Assembly (NCBI RefSeq): GCF_012027325.1
Contig: NZ_SNUG01000006.1
Span: 29,788 to 93,787 of the forward strand
Length of the DNA stretch: 64,000 bases
Source: Thermococcus sp. M39
Lineage (GTDB): Archaea; Methanobacteriota_B; Thermococci; Thermococcales; Thermococcaceae
Direction: 5' to 3'
Shown: positions 26,929-35,561 of the stretch, piece after piece
Position numbering within the stretch: the stretch's first letter is position 1
How the letters are laid out: each line of letters opens with the position of its first letter
Program-made: the position numbers and the translations under genes
Notes under the pieces: generated by a model
The model's input: only the letters and a program-made list of their open reading frames with translations
What the model was told of the DNA's origin: nothing
The model's database searches: none

Positions 26929-27188
26929 AACCATCACCTCACAACTTTTTGAAAGTTAAACTGAGGGTTTATTAAACTAACCATGCTACCTAAAGAAAAG
27001 GCACCCATCAATTTATCCACAGTGCTAACGCTTTAACTTTCAGTCTAAGCTCAATTAACATCGGCATCGTGCATCGAGTTTTCTTCAGATAATCATTATT
27101 TAAATTCTTTGCCCTTTTAATTGACAGAATGACAAAAAGCTTTAATACTTTATTAGCTGAAATTACTTTCCCCACTGGAGGTGAGAGG

Positions 27189-28433
27189 ATGAGAGCAATA
27201 ATTGCAAGGTACATTTTGGATATTAATGGGGTAAGGGAAAACATGGCAGTTTTAATAGAAGATAATAAAATCTACGACGTTATTCCAAAAGATAAACTCA
27301 AGGAATATGATATTGATGAAATTTTTGGCGGAGAAAACTATCTTCTAATTCCTGGACTTATTAATGCTCACACCCATGTGGCAATGGCAAAATTCAGAGG
27401 GGTTGGAGACGACTTACCTCTTGATAAGTGGCTGAATGAAGTTATTTGGCCCATGGAAAAAGAGTGGACGCCAGAAGAAATCCATAAATGGGCACTTATT
27501 GGAATTGCAGAGGCTATTGCCAATGGCTCGACAGTAATCAATGATCATTACTTCTTTGCAGATGAGATAGCCAAAGCAGCTCAAAAGCTTGGCATCAGAG
27601 CGTTCATTGGGCAGACCATGATGGATTTAGTTGAATTTCCAATTGCAGAACCAGAGGAGGGGTTTAAGTTTTTCAAGAGATGGAAAGACAGAGATGAACT
27701 TGTTAAACCAGTATTAGCTCCACATGCTACTGATACGGTTTCTCTCGACCTTTTAAAAGAAACCAAAGAGTTTTCTGAAAAAGAAAAGGCATTAATTCAT
27801 ATGCATATTTCCCAGAGTAAAGAAGAAGTTTTTAGGGTCAAACAGAGAGAAGGGGTCTTGCCAGTTGAATACCTCAAAAAAGCTGGAGTCTTAAATGAGA
27901 ACTTTATCGGCGTTCATGGCGTCTATCTGAGTGAGAGAGAAGTTGGGCTTTATGCGAAAAGTGGAGCAACGTTAGTGCATTGTGCAGTCAGTTTGGCAAA
28001 GCTCGAAGGGAGTGTCGCACCAATAATTGATTTATGGGAAAAGGGAGGCAACATTGCACTTGGAAACGACTGTGCGGCTTCAAATAATTCCCTCGATATG
28101 ATTCAAGAGATGAAGTTTGCAGCAATACTGAATAAAGTTAAAGTCCAAAATCCTACTAAGGCTTCAGCGAAAGATGTATTCTACTGGGCAACAGTCGGAG
28201 GAGCAAAGGCATTAAAAATTAAAGCAGGATTGATAGAGAAAGAGTATCTTGCGGATTTAGTGCTAATTAACATCAACAAGCTCCACTTCACTCCAAAGAC
28301 AAATCTGCTTTCACATCTGGTTTATTCCGCCAAGGGAAGCGATGTTGAGAAGGTTTTTGTAAATGGTGAGCTGATTTACGATAACGGTCGCTTTTCCAAG
28401 GTTAAAGTGAATGAAAATGTATTTAAATTTTAA
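27189..28433 (+). CDS. mtaD: 5-methylthioadenosine / S-adenosylhomocysteine deaminase
   Basis: A 414-aa amidohydrolase with the metal-dependent TIM barrel: HTHVAMAKFRG near residue 62, HMHISQSKEE, HGVYLSE and the catalytic Asp in GNDCAASNNS, the pattern of MTA/SAH deaminases, with flanking small beta-sandwich segments. It would deaminate nucleosides produced from S-adenosylmethionine. The ATG at 27189 follows GGAGGTGAGAGG; upstream in-frame codons are not part of the family. A TATA-like CTTTAATACTTT precedes it near 27137-27148. Confidence 0.88.
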   Translation: MRAIIARYILDINGVRENMAVLIEDNKIYDVIPKDKLKEYDIDEIFGGENYLLIPGLINAHTHVAMAKFRGVGDDLPLDKWLNEVIWPMEKEWTPEEIHKWALIGIAEAIANGSTVINDHYFFADEIAKAAQKLGIRAFIGQTMMDLVEFPIAEPEEGFKFFKRWKDRDELVKPVLAPHATDTVSLDLLKETKEFSEKEKALIHMHISQSKEEVFRVKQREGVLPVEYLKKAGVLNENFIGVHGVYLSEREVGLYAKSGATLVHCAVSLAKLEGSVAPIIDLWEKGGNIALGNDCAASNNSLDMIQEMKFAAILNKVKVQNPTKASAKDVFYWATVGGAKALKIKAGLIEKEYLADLVLININKLHFTPKTNLLSHLVYSAKGSDVEKVFVNGELIYDNGRFSKVKVNENVFKF

Positions 28434-28459
28434 AGTAGTTGAAAAAATATGGGGGAGCA

Positions 28460-29458
28460 ATGTTTGGCAAGAAAAAAAAGAACAATAGAGTATCATGGGA
28501 ATACCTCAAGAAGAGATATCCTGATGTAATTGAGGAGCTGAAAAGCCTGAGAAATTGGGACGAAGTAAAGTCATCAATTCCTGAAGCCGAAAGCATGGGA
28601 GATTATTCTATTGTGGCCTTACATGCAATATCTGCTCTTATCAGAGAGCTCAGAATTGAGAGAGAGTTGCTTGGGGAGAGAGTTGAAGTGCTCAATTCCA
28701 AACTTGAGTCTCTTAAAGCGGATAGTGAGAACACCATTAAGTCATTAAAGAAAGAAATTGAAGATTTAAAAAGTAGCATTGAGGAATTGGAAAAACGGAC
28801 AATATTTCTCGATAGTGTGGAAAAGTTTGTCCCAAAGGTGAATGAATTAGAAGAAAAAATAGAAAGGTATCCCATGGAAATAGCAAACAGATTGGAGGAG
28901 AGGTACTCAAAGCAGATACTTGAAATGACAGAAGATATCATCAATCGGAGATTTAAAGAACTTGAGGATGATTTAAAGCGTGGTATCTTTGGCGTTAGCG
29001 TTGACTTAGCTAAAGTTCTAAAGGAGATACAAGAAAAGCATGAGTCTTTAATAAAGGAGAACATAAAGCTTAACGAACTGCTTAAAGAAAAAGACGCAAA
29101 AATTAAAGAGCTCACATACAAATTGTCCAAATTCCAAGAAACAGCAAAGAAAGTTGAGGACCTTAGTAAGAGACTAGATGAATATGAACAGTCCCTAGCC
29201 GAATTATCACAAATCAAGCAGGAATTAGCTAAGATCACGGGCGTCTATGAAGTAAAAGATGCCATAAAAATATTGAGGGAGGAGTTTGTACCAAAATCCA
29301 AAGTTGAGATGATAGCAAAAGAAATCAAGACGCTAATGGATTCACTCGAAAAAATTAAGAGAGAAAATGAAAAGCTGAAAAAAGAAAACGAACGGCTTAA
29401 AGAGGCTGTTAAAGCTCTGCTATCAAAGCAGGAAGAGACGACAGAATCAGAGGGATGA
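28460..29458 (+). CDS. Long coiled-coil protein
   Basis: A 332-aa cytosolic protein without signal or membrane segment. After a short basic N-terminus (MFGKKKKNNRVSWEYL) and a globular patch to about residue 60, residues 60-325 are almost continuous heptad-type helix rich in Glu, Lys and Leu. The ATG at 28460 follows GGGGGAG. It lies 26 nt after the deaminase gene and overlaps tail-to-tail with the HEAT-repeat gene by 12 nt. Coiled-coil scaffolds near archaellum genes may organise cell-pole structures, but this is only positional inference. Confidence 0.75.
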   Translation: MFGKKKKNNRVSWEYLKKRYPDVIEELKSLRNWDEVKSSIPEAESMGDYSIVALHAISALIRELRIERELLGERVEVLNSKLESLKADSENTIKSLKKEIEDLKSSIEELEKRTIFLDSVEKFVPKVNELEEKIERYPMEIANRLEERYSKQILEMTEDIINRRFKELEDDLKRGIFGVSVDLAKVLKEIQEKHESLIKENIKLNELLKEKDAKIKELTYKLSKFQETAKKVEDLSKRLDEYEQSLAELSQIKQELAKITGVYEVKDAIKILREEFVPKSKVEMIAKEIKTLMDSLEKIKRENEKLKKENERLKEAVKALLSKQEETTESEG

Positions 29459-30196
29459 CCTCTCTTGCAGTGAAAGGCGTGATATTCCTTCTTTTATCTT
29501 CCTGTTGACTAATGAGTCAGTATCCTTCAAATCCTGAAGTTTAGCTAGCACTATTTTTCTAAATCCCTTATTTTTGACTCCAAGCTCCACTAGAGTTTCC
29601 ACCGTAGCAGCTCGGACAATGGGATCTTTGTCACACAGCAGGTTTAACAATTTTGGGAGAAACGGACTAACATACCTAAAACTGTTTTCGCTTAATGCAG
29701 AAATGAAGTTTAATGCCGCTAATTTGTCGGCACTTTCTTTTGAAGTCAGCAGATGGCTTATGTCCTTTATTATATCTCCAAGCAACAAAGGATTCGCACG
29801 TATAATTTCTTCCAGCACATATCCCATATTCACTCGAATCTTCCAGTTTCCAATCCGATAACTGGCAAAAATTATTGGGACGACCTTTCTAACCATTTCT
29901 GGCTCTTCCTTAGACAGCACGCCAAAAGCTCTGGCGATTTCTTGAGTTAAGGGAACTGCCTCACTTTTTCGAATCATGACCATTAACTTGGAGATTAAAG
30001 GTTCGTAAAGCTCGGGTTTTTCTTTGGCTACCTCTAATATAACAAGGAGAGCATTTTTGGCAACTATCCACAAATCATCATCTAAATACGAGATCACCTG
30101 CTTGAGGACTTCCTCATCACGCATAGCATAAACCAATATTTTATCCAATTCTTTCCCGGAAGCTAGAATCTCTCTAATATCAAGCTCTTCTTCCAT
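29447..30196 (-). CDS. HEAT-repeat protein
   Basis: A 249-aa all-helical protein built of HEAT-like repeats: LWIVAKNALLVILEVAKEKPELYEP, EMVRKVVPIIFASYRIGNWKIRVNMGYVL and DPIVRAATVETLVELG-type units with regular helix pairs. HEAT proteins are protein-protein interaction scaffolds. The ATG at 30196 has GGTGTGTAGG upstream; another ATG lies at 30208 without a site. It points toward and overlaps the coiled-coil gene at the 3' end. No enzyme motif. Partner unknown. Confidence 0.7.
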   Translation of the reverse strand: MEEELDIREILASGKELDKILVYAMRDEEVLKQVISYLDDDLWIVAKNALLVILEVAKEKPELYEPLISKLMVMIRKSEAVPLTQEIARAFGVLSKEEPEMVRKVVPIIFASYRIGNWKIRVNMGYVLEEIIRANPLLLGDIIKDISHLLTSKESADKLAALNFISALSENSFRYVSPFLPKLLNLLCDKDPIVRAATVETLVELGVKNKGFRKIVLAKLQDLKDTDSLVNRKIKEGISRLSLQERSSL

Positions 30197-30267
30197 CCTA
30201 CACACCATAATTAAATATCACCAACATTTATATAAGCTTTCACCTGAAACCATCATGGGTGACTAGT

Positions 30268-31596
30268 ATGGGGAAGCTAAAATACATCTTGGCGGTATTC
30301 ACAATAACATTTCTTCTTATTGCCCCATTAACAGTAAGGGGAGAAAGCAACATAATACTGTGGAAAGGCCAAGTATGCGAAAATGTACCTTACCAAAAAT
30401 CTATTGAGAGCGTGGATATAGCAAATAGCACAATTTATGTAGGTTGTGGATATATCGAGAATATAAAAGGGGTTCTGTGGTATAGGGGAAACATCACAGC
30501 CTTTTCATTGGAGGGGCAAAAATTATGGTCAGAAAGTGTTGGATTTGTAAGAAAAATTCAAAAAGTCCAAGATGGAATAATAGTAGGTGTAGATATAAGC
30601 AGAGGGCCTAGCGACTGGTTTGGAACATTAGGAAAAATTTGGCTCCTCCAAAACAATGGCTCTCTAGTATCAGGAAACATAACATACGGGAGCTTCTTTG
30701 ATTTTCAAATAGTGGACAATGAGATTTACATTAGCGATGGATGGTGGATAGGAGAAGGAAAAGCTAACGAGACGTGGGGAAGAGTGTACAAATGGAAGGT
30801 ACTTGGGGACAAATTTGTCGAGGAATGGTATGTTGAGCTGAATGGAACCATTGGAAGGGTAAGAGTCGGAAATGGGATTATATACGCGGGAAGTGGGGCC
30901 CCCTCAGGATACAGGATGAAATACTATTTTGGTGACGTTTACGGGATTTCCCCCGAAGGAAAAATTTTGTGGAAAGTTCACACAGGATGGTGGATTAGGG
31001 ATATGGAAGTTTGGAACGATTACGTTATCGTAGGAACCGGGTTTGAAAATGTCGCAGGAAAATTGTATCTTATTGACAACAAGGGGAATGTTGTATGGAG
31101 CACTGATTTATATTACGTTGAGGACATCGAAGTAGAAAACAATGTGGCATATGTTGCAGGGATACAAGGGTCAGAAGGGAAAGTAACTGCAATAGACTTG
31201 GCATCCAAAAAGAAACTGTGGGAAGTTTCATTTCCTTATAGGGCTAAAGTTGTGAAATATTACAACAACAAGCTTCTCATAGGAACGGGGAAATTTGATA
31301 TCAAACAGGAAAACAATCAAAGTGTTGTATACAATGTGGGAAGTCTTTATATTGTAGATTCCAAGACTGGAAACATCCTGGAGAAGATAGACACAGGCTA
31401 CGTAAGAAGCATTGCTCTTTCAGGAAATATAGCCGTGATTGGAACTGGCGGGAAAGATTTCTACGTGATTGACCTCAGCAAAATTAAGGAAAAATCCACC
31501 TTGAATCAGCAAGCTTTGATGGTAATAGTTGCAGTTATTGTAATTGCAACGGGAATTGCAGCTTATACCAGCCGTAGAAAGCATGCAGAAAAATGA
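30268..31596 (+). CDS. Membrane-anchored PQQ-like beta-propeller surface protein
   Basis: A 442-aa exported protein: N-terminal signal or anchor (residues about 5-25), then repeated blades ending in motifs like IIYAGSGAPSGY, VIVGTGFENVAGKLYLID, LLIGTGKFD and AVIGTGGKDFYVIDL, characteristic of PQQ/WD-type beta propellers, several N-glycosylation sequons, and a C-terminal membrane helix followed by a basic tail (SRRKHAEK). It displays a propeller on the cell surface. The ATG at 30268 follows GGGTGACTAGT. It lies upstream of the motility genes but has its own promoter region. Confidence 0.8.
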   Translation: MGKLKYILAVFTITFLLIAPLTVRGESNIILWKGQVCENVPYQKSIESVDIANSTIYVGCGYIENIKGVLWYRGNITAFSLEGQKLWSESVGFVRKIQKVQDGIIVGVDISRGPSDWFGTLGKIWLLQNNGSLVSGNITYGSFFDFQIVDNEIYISDGWWIGEGKANETWGRVYKWKVLGDKFVEEWYVELNGTIGRVRVGNGIIYAGSGAPSGYRMKYYFGDVYGISPEGKILWKVHTGWWIRDMEVWNDYVIVGTGFENVAGKLYLIDNKGNVVWSTDLYYVEDIEVENNVAYVAGIQGSEGKVTAIDLASKKKLWEVSFPYRAKVVKYYNNKLLIGTGKFDIKQENNQSVVYNVGSLYIVDSKTGNILEKIDTGYVRSIALSGNIAVIGTGGKDFYVIDLSKIKEKSTLNQQALMVIVAVIVIATGIAAYTSRRKHAEK

Positions 31597-31839
31597 AAAT
31601 CACATCGAGGCTAAGCCATCTGTTTGTTTACTATTTTTCCTCCATCCCTTGTGATCTCCTCAAGCTTTCAAACCTCTTCAGCTCTTTTCCATGACCTTCT
31701 GAAAGTTGCATACTAAAACTAAACAATATTTCTCTCTGTAACTCCTCCTCGCAGATTTTACGGAAATTATCCTCAGCCTTCCAGACTCCCACTTGGATTT
31801 CATATGGATATATATTGACAAGCTTCTGAGGGAGAAATT
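31597..31839 (-). other. Intergenic region with an open coding-like frame
   Basis: No standard gene. On the minus strand a frame is open for about 81 codons, from the 3' end of the next gene (about 31869) to a TAG near 31624. It contains plausible segments such as VNIYPYEIQVGVWKAEDNF but lacks a good start. It is shifted one frame from the end of the gene at 31840-32904, so it may be a lost C-terminal extension or a gene relic. Confidence 0.35.
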
Positions 31840-32904
31840 TTAGAGGTTCAACTCTTTTAGTATCTCCTCTATATCATCTTTCAAATTATTTTTAGTGGGC
31901 TCCTCTTTTTTACCTTCAATCCTGAGCATAAGCCTTTGAATCTGCTCCTCAAGCTTTTTGAGTTCTTCAAACTGGACTCTCAGCTTCTCATAGAACTCCT
32001 TTTCAATTGGAGTAACTGGAATGGGCTCGTTAACGATTTCGGCAATTTTATCTAATTCACCAGCAAGAGCGTACACCATTTGGTGTATTCTTATGAAGCT
32101 TTTTTCTGGGTTCAGTTCTTTTGTTTTGCCATCTTTCGTAACTTTCATTGGAAGCTCAAGACGCTTCAGCTTGACTATTATGTCATTAAATTTTGAATAT
32201 ACGCTATCATCAGGAACAGCTATCACGGCAAGCTTCCTCAGGTTCTTGAGCAGGGAAATTAAGTTGTCTCTAAGTTTTGCAAATTCCTCCTGTCCCTTTC
32301 CCGTGAGCACATAGACTTTGGCCAGGTCTCTAAGAGACAAGAGACCTCTTTTAGCCTCCATCAGACCATTTTGAAGTTTTTCAGGCTCAAGGTTGATGGC
32401 TGATGTGAGTAGCTCTATAAACTCCTGAACTTCACTCTCTTTTCTTCTCTCAATCACATCTTCCAGTCTTTCAATCTCCTCTTCCAGCTCTGCTATGATT
32501 TCCCTCTTCAGGCTGTCTTTAAGTTCGTCTTTAAGTCCTTCAACCTCCTCTTTTAGGTCATGGACTTCTTTTTTCACACTGCCTAACTCGTAAGTGAACT
32601 TTGTGTTGGATTTTTCCTGCTCTTTGATGGCTTTCTCTATTTGGGCAAGCTTTTCAGAGATTGACTTGAACTCCCATGAGGCAACATCTTCCGATGAAAG
32701 TGCAGTTTCAATTTCTTTTATTTTGGAGTTAAGTTCTTTAAGCTTTTCTTTCATTTCATTCTCCAGCGACATCAGCTTTTTGTTGTACTCCTCAATGTCA
32801 TTTTTGACATCGAAGTACTTTGAAACTACCTTCTGCACAGTATCTCTAACATAGTATATCAGCACAGCTGCAGTAGCTAGTGTCACTGCAATTTCTACTA
32901 TCAT
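31840..32904 (-). CDS. Membrane-anchored coiled-coil protein
   Basis: A 354-aa protein with one N-terminal membrane helix (residues about 2-19, VEIAVTLATAAVLIYYV) and a long Glu/Lys/Leu coiled coil (residues about 25-155), followed by a helical bundle region (LTSAINLEPEKLQNGL, then LRVQFEELKKLEEQIQRL). No catalytic motif. The topology is like archaeal or bacterial rod-like scaffolds tethered to the membrane. It faces away from earA across a 407-nt gap. Function unknown. Confidence 0.72.
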   Translation of the reverse strand: MIVEIAVTLATAAVLIYYVRDTVQKVVSKYFDVKNDIEEYNKKLMSLENEMKEKLKELNSKIKEIETALSSEDVASWEFKSISEKLAQIEKAIKEQEKSNTKFTYELGSVKKEVHDLKEEVEGLKDELKDSLKREIIAELEEEIERLEDVIERRKESEVQEFIELLTSAINLEPEKLQNGLMEAKRGLLSLRDLAKVYVLTGKGQEEFAKLRDNLISLLKNLRKLAVIAVPDDSVYSKFNDIIVKLKRLELPMKVTKDGKTKELNPEKSFIRIHQMVYALAGELDKIAEIVNEPIPVTPIEKEFYEKLRVQFEELKKLEEQIQRLMLRIEGKKEEPTKNNLKDDIEEILKELNL

Positions 32905-33123
32905 AGCTGTCCACCTGTTGGTGAAAATCCAACTAGAATAATGTGCTAGAAATATTTAAGGTTTTACGCTTTTATCATAATAGATTCTTTAATGTACCGT
33001 TGAATCTACGTCCCCACTAAAGGATGAGACCTTCCAAAATCACAATAATAGATCCACAACTACTAAATAAGCTAAGCAGATTTCTTTGAATTCATCACAT
33101 ATTTTTGAAATTTTTTTAATTGT

Positions 33124-33196
33124 ATGGTAACTTTACCATGATTTCATTGTTTCTTTAAAATTATCTACAAAATTGAACCGAAACTGTTATATATTT
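33124..33196 (+). promoter_or_regulatory. Upstream region and promoter of earA
   Basis: The 407-nt gap 32905-33311 contains a 7-bp inverted repeat ATGGTAA-CT-TTACCAT at 33124-33139 and, 48 nt further on, a strong BRE/TATA (ACCGAAACTGTTATATAT, 33178-33195). Transcription would start near 33215, leaving a leader of about 95 nt. The inverted repeat is placed like an operator. The part before 33120 shows nothing recognisable. Confidence 0.5.
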
Positions 33197-33224
33197 TCCA
33201 ACTATGGATTTACATTTGGGTGGA

Positions 33225-33299
33225 GTGCTGTCTGTACACAAAAGACGGAAACTCAAGCAACTCTATGACGTGGGCTCATGTGCTCACCCGGAAAAGTAG
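33225..33299 (+). CDS. Possible upstream ORF in the earA leader
   Basis: A frame with GTG at 33225 gives a 24-aa basic peptide (contains VHKRRKLKQLYDVG) that stops with TAG 13 nt before the earA ATG, close to the earA binding site GGGGTGAG. Such a position could couple or tune translation of the regulator. The start has no ideal ribosome site, and an ATG at 33204 in the same frame is upstream of the expected transcription start. Speculative. Confidence 0.25.
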   Translation: MLSVHKRRKLKQLYDVGSCAHPEK

Positions 33300-33311
33300 G
33301 GGGTGAGAGTC

Positions 33312-33638
33312 ATGGTGGTACCAATAGACCCTCACATATTACGTTCCCTTCACAGAAGTGATCTAAGAAAACGAATTCTCATTTACCTTCATGACATTTA
33401 TCCCTCAGCAACATACCTTTCTGAGATTGCTAGAGTTGTCGGCTCCGACCCTTCAAATGTTCGAGGGGCTCTGGTTGGATTGGGCAACAGATACAATGGC
33501 GAAAGCTCTCTGGTGTACCTAGGACTTGTAGAAGAGATAAATAACAACGGTTTTAAATATTATAGGCTCACCGAATACGGGAAAAAGGTTGTAGAGTATT
33601 TACGAGAGTATTATAAATATTACAGAAAGTTCATGTGA
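33312..33638 (+). CDS. earA: EarA-type archaellum transcription regulator
   Basis: A 108-aa winged-helix protein (RKRILIYLHDIYPSATYLSEIARVV, then the recognition region DPSNVRGALVGLG and the wing, ending in a Tyr-rich helix). Sequence and position match EarA, the euryarchaeal activator of archaellum genes conserved in Thermococcales and Methanococcales. The ATG at 33312 follows GGGGTGAGAGTC. It is followed after 10 nt by a methyltransferase gene; together they precede the archaellin operon. It probably binds the repeat array upstream of the first archaellin gene. Confidence 0.85.
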   Translation: MVVPIDPHILRSLHRSDLRKRILIYLHDIYPSATYLSEIARVVGSDPSNVRGALVGLGNRYNGESSLVYLGLVEEINNNGFKYYRLTEYGKKVVEYLREYYKYYRKFM

Positions 33639-33648
33639 GGTGAGCTAA

Positions 33649-34611
33649 ATGTACAAGAACCTCGTTGAAATAGTGGATGCAAATCTAGAGCAGATGATTA
33701 GGACCTCTCTACTGTATGTAATCCAGCTTGGCACAAAGCATGGCATCTTCAAGGTTCTCTCCAAAAAGCCATCATACGTTGATATATTCCCTGAAATTGA
33801 GGTACACAATAAGCAACTTCTTCTGGATTTCGTTAGAACTCTTATAAAATTAGGTATAGTTGAGGAAACCCCAACAAGACTCCAGCTGAATGGATTCTCA
33901 TATACAATTACAGTCCCGGCTAAAAATTACAGCCTGCTGCTTCCAGATTGGGTAAGCAGTCTTGAAGAGATATACCGCATGATAGATTTTGCCTTTATCA
34001 CACCTGCTCATCCTCATATCTTAATGGACTTTGATAAAGATGCCGACTTCTGGGATATGAGAATGAGCACTAAATTTTCAAGGGTGTACAGAAAATTGAT
34101 TGCCTTCCTTGGTGAATTGGACTCCAAGAAGCAGGTAATTGACATTGGTTGCGGTTCGGTTTCCCCATTGGAGATTGGAAAACAAGTAGGACCAAACGGC
34201 TATTATCTTGGAATAGATTACTCCCCAGCGCTACTAGAAATTGCTAGGTCAAGGATTGAAGAGCATAACCTAGATTGGGTGGAGCTGAAGGAGATAGATG
34301 CCCACATAATCAAGCCAGTTAATGAGTACGATGTTGCCGTGATGAGCTTTGTCCTTGAGTACCTCAAAGATCCAGCCTCTGTACTCAGAAAGGTCATGGA
34401 GACGCTGAAGGAAGGAGGGAAGATGATAATTGTTGAACCGTTTAGAGACAACTTCCCATACATAGAGGCTTTGGAATTTTTTGAACATCTAAACAAAGAC
34501 TTTATAAGATTTCCAACACAGCAGGAAGTCGTTGATGCAATTAAAAAGGCAGGATTTGATGTGGACATTAAAAGCTATGGAAAGAGCGTGCTGGTGATTA
34601 CGAGGCTCTGA
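33649..34611 (+). CDS. SAM-dependent methyltransferase of the archaellum locus
   Basis: A 320-aa protein with an N-terminal winged-helix-like dimerisation region (residues about 1-100) and a class I methyltransferase domain: VIDIGCGSVSPLEIG (motif I, near residue 163), YYLGIDYSP, and YDVAVMSFVLEYL. The arrangement resembles O-methyltransferases with an N-terminal dimerisation fold. It is co-transcribed with earA and conserved in this position in Thermococcales to my knowledge; it could modify archaellin glycans or proteins. Target unproven. Confidence 0.82.
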   Translation: MYKNLVEIVDANLEQMIRTSLLYVIQLGTKHGIFKVLSKKPSYVDIFPEIEVHNKQLLLDFVRTLIKLGIVEETPTRLQLNGFSYTITVPAKNYSLLLPDWVSSLEEIYRMIDFAFITPAHPHILMDFDKDADFWDMRMSTKFSRVYRKLIAFLGELDSKKQVIDIGCGSVSPLEIGKQVGPNGYYLGIDYSPALLEIARSRIEEHNLDWVELKEIDAHIIKPVNEYDVAVMSFVLEYLKDPASVLRKVMETLKEGGKMIIVEPFRDNFPYIEALEFFEHLNKDFIRFPTQQEVVDAIKKAGFDVDIKSYGKSVLVITRL

Positions 34612-34615
34612 TCTT

Positions 34616-34652
34616 GGTTTTTCTTTTTAGTTTTGTGTTGGTTTTATGTTGA
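34616..34652 (+). terminator. U-rich terminator between the methyltransferase gene and the archaellin promoter
   Basis: Several T-runs (GGTTTTTCTTTTTAGTTTTG, GGTTTTATG) directly after the methyltransferase stop suggest that earA and the methyltransferase form a unit separate from the archaellin operon. Confidence 0.5.
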
Positions 34653-34774
34653 TTGTAGTTTTTACAATGATTTTATAGTGCCCCCGCTTTCATCTGAGAA
34701 GAGATACACACTCTAGAAACTCATTAGAGATCTATCCTCAAATGCACCCCAAACAGATTCAAAATACTTCCATT

Positions 34775-34846
34775 CTACGTAATTAACCTACATATGTACC
34801 TACACAATTATCTACATTACTAAAAACAAAAAATTGCTTTATATCC
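34775..34846 (+). promoter_or_regulatory. Archaellin operon promoter with four direct repeats
   Basis: Four copies of a CTACRYA-like element start at 34775 (CTACGTA), 34788 (CTACATA), 34800 (CTACACA) and 34812 (CTACATT), spaced 13, 12 and 12 bp. They end 18 nt before the TATA box CTTTATAT (about 34838-34845), preceded by an A-rich BRE. Methanococcal EarA is reported to need repeated TACATA elements upstream of the fla promoter, so this is very probably the EarA site. Helical phasing is a little over one turn per repeat. Confidence 0.75.
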
Positions 34847-34894
34847 AATAATTTTAATGATATATTGAAAAACTTCCAAGGAGGTGCGCGGCAG

Positions 34895-35524
34895 ATGCCC
34901 AGAAGAGGAGCTGTTGGTATTGGGACCTTAATTGTGTTTATTGCCATGGTGTTAGTGGCTGCAGTAGCTGCAGCAGTACTCATCAACACCTCAGGATTCC
35001 TCCAGCAAAAAGCATCAAGCACAGGCAGACAAACAACCCAAGAAGTCGCGAGTGGTATCAAGGTAGATAGAGTTGTTGGACACTATGACGGATCAACTGG
35101 AATCGACCTCCTCGGAATTTATGTCAGCCCAAATGCCGGAAGCTCAGGAATCGACCTCAGCAACACTAAGATAATCCTCTCAAATGGACAAAAGCAAGGT
35201 ATTTTAAAGTACAATCCCGCATTGCTCAACACAACTTTGCCGTCTGATATCTTTAGCATAGCCAATTGGCCAACCACTGGAACGGAATTCGGTATTATTG
35301 TTGTTCAAGACTACGACTCCTCACTTTCAAGCAGTCCAAATACCCCAACCCTCAATCAGGGTGACATGGCAATCCTAACAGTCAACGCTCAAGCTCTATT
35401 TGGAAACTCTATTCCAGTAAGAACCCACATAATAGGGCAGGTTGTTCCAGAGTTTGGTGCTCCAGGAGTCATCGACTTCACAACACCATCAACCTATACT
35501 GAAACTGTAGTAGAGCTCCAGTGA
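34895..35524 (+). CDS. flaB: Archaellin 1
   Basis: A 209-aa major filament protein precursor. It has a class III signal (MPRRG then [15 protein letters not shown]) cleaved by a FlaK-type peptidase after the Gly, a hydrophobic helix that forms the filament core, and a beta-rich outer domain ending [16 protein letters not shown]. One sequon (NTT) occurs near residue 100. The ATG at 34895 follows GGAGGTG; the in-frame start at 34865 would spoil the class III signal. First gene of the archaellum operon. Confidence 0.95.
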   Translation: MPRRGAVGIGTLIVFIAMVLVAAVAAAVLINTSGFLQQKASSTGRQTTQEVASGIKVDRVVGHYDGSTGIDLLGIYVSPNAGSSGIDLSNTKIILSNGQKQGILKYNPALLNTTLPSDIFSIANWPTTGTEFGIIVVQDYDSSLSSSPNTPTLNQGDMAILTVNAQALFGNSIPVRTHIIGQVVPEFGAPGVIDFTTPSTYTETVVELQ

Positions 35525-35561
35525 TTTCCCTATCTTGAATATTTTTGGGAGGTGAAGAAGA

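Noticed and set aside
28603..29238. 211-codon minus-strand frame opposite the coiled-coil gene
   Set aside because: Ser/Phe/Leu-rich translation is the typical antisense shadow of Glu/Lys-rich heptads; no plausible start.
32905..34895. Search for CRISPR repeats in AT-rich gaps
   Set aside because: No 28-37-nt repeat with unique spacers is visible here or elsewhere in the window; the 12-bp array at 34775 is too short and promoter-linked.
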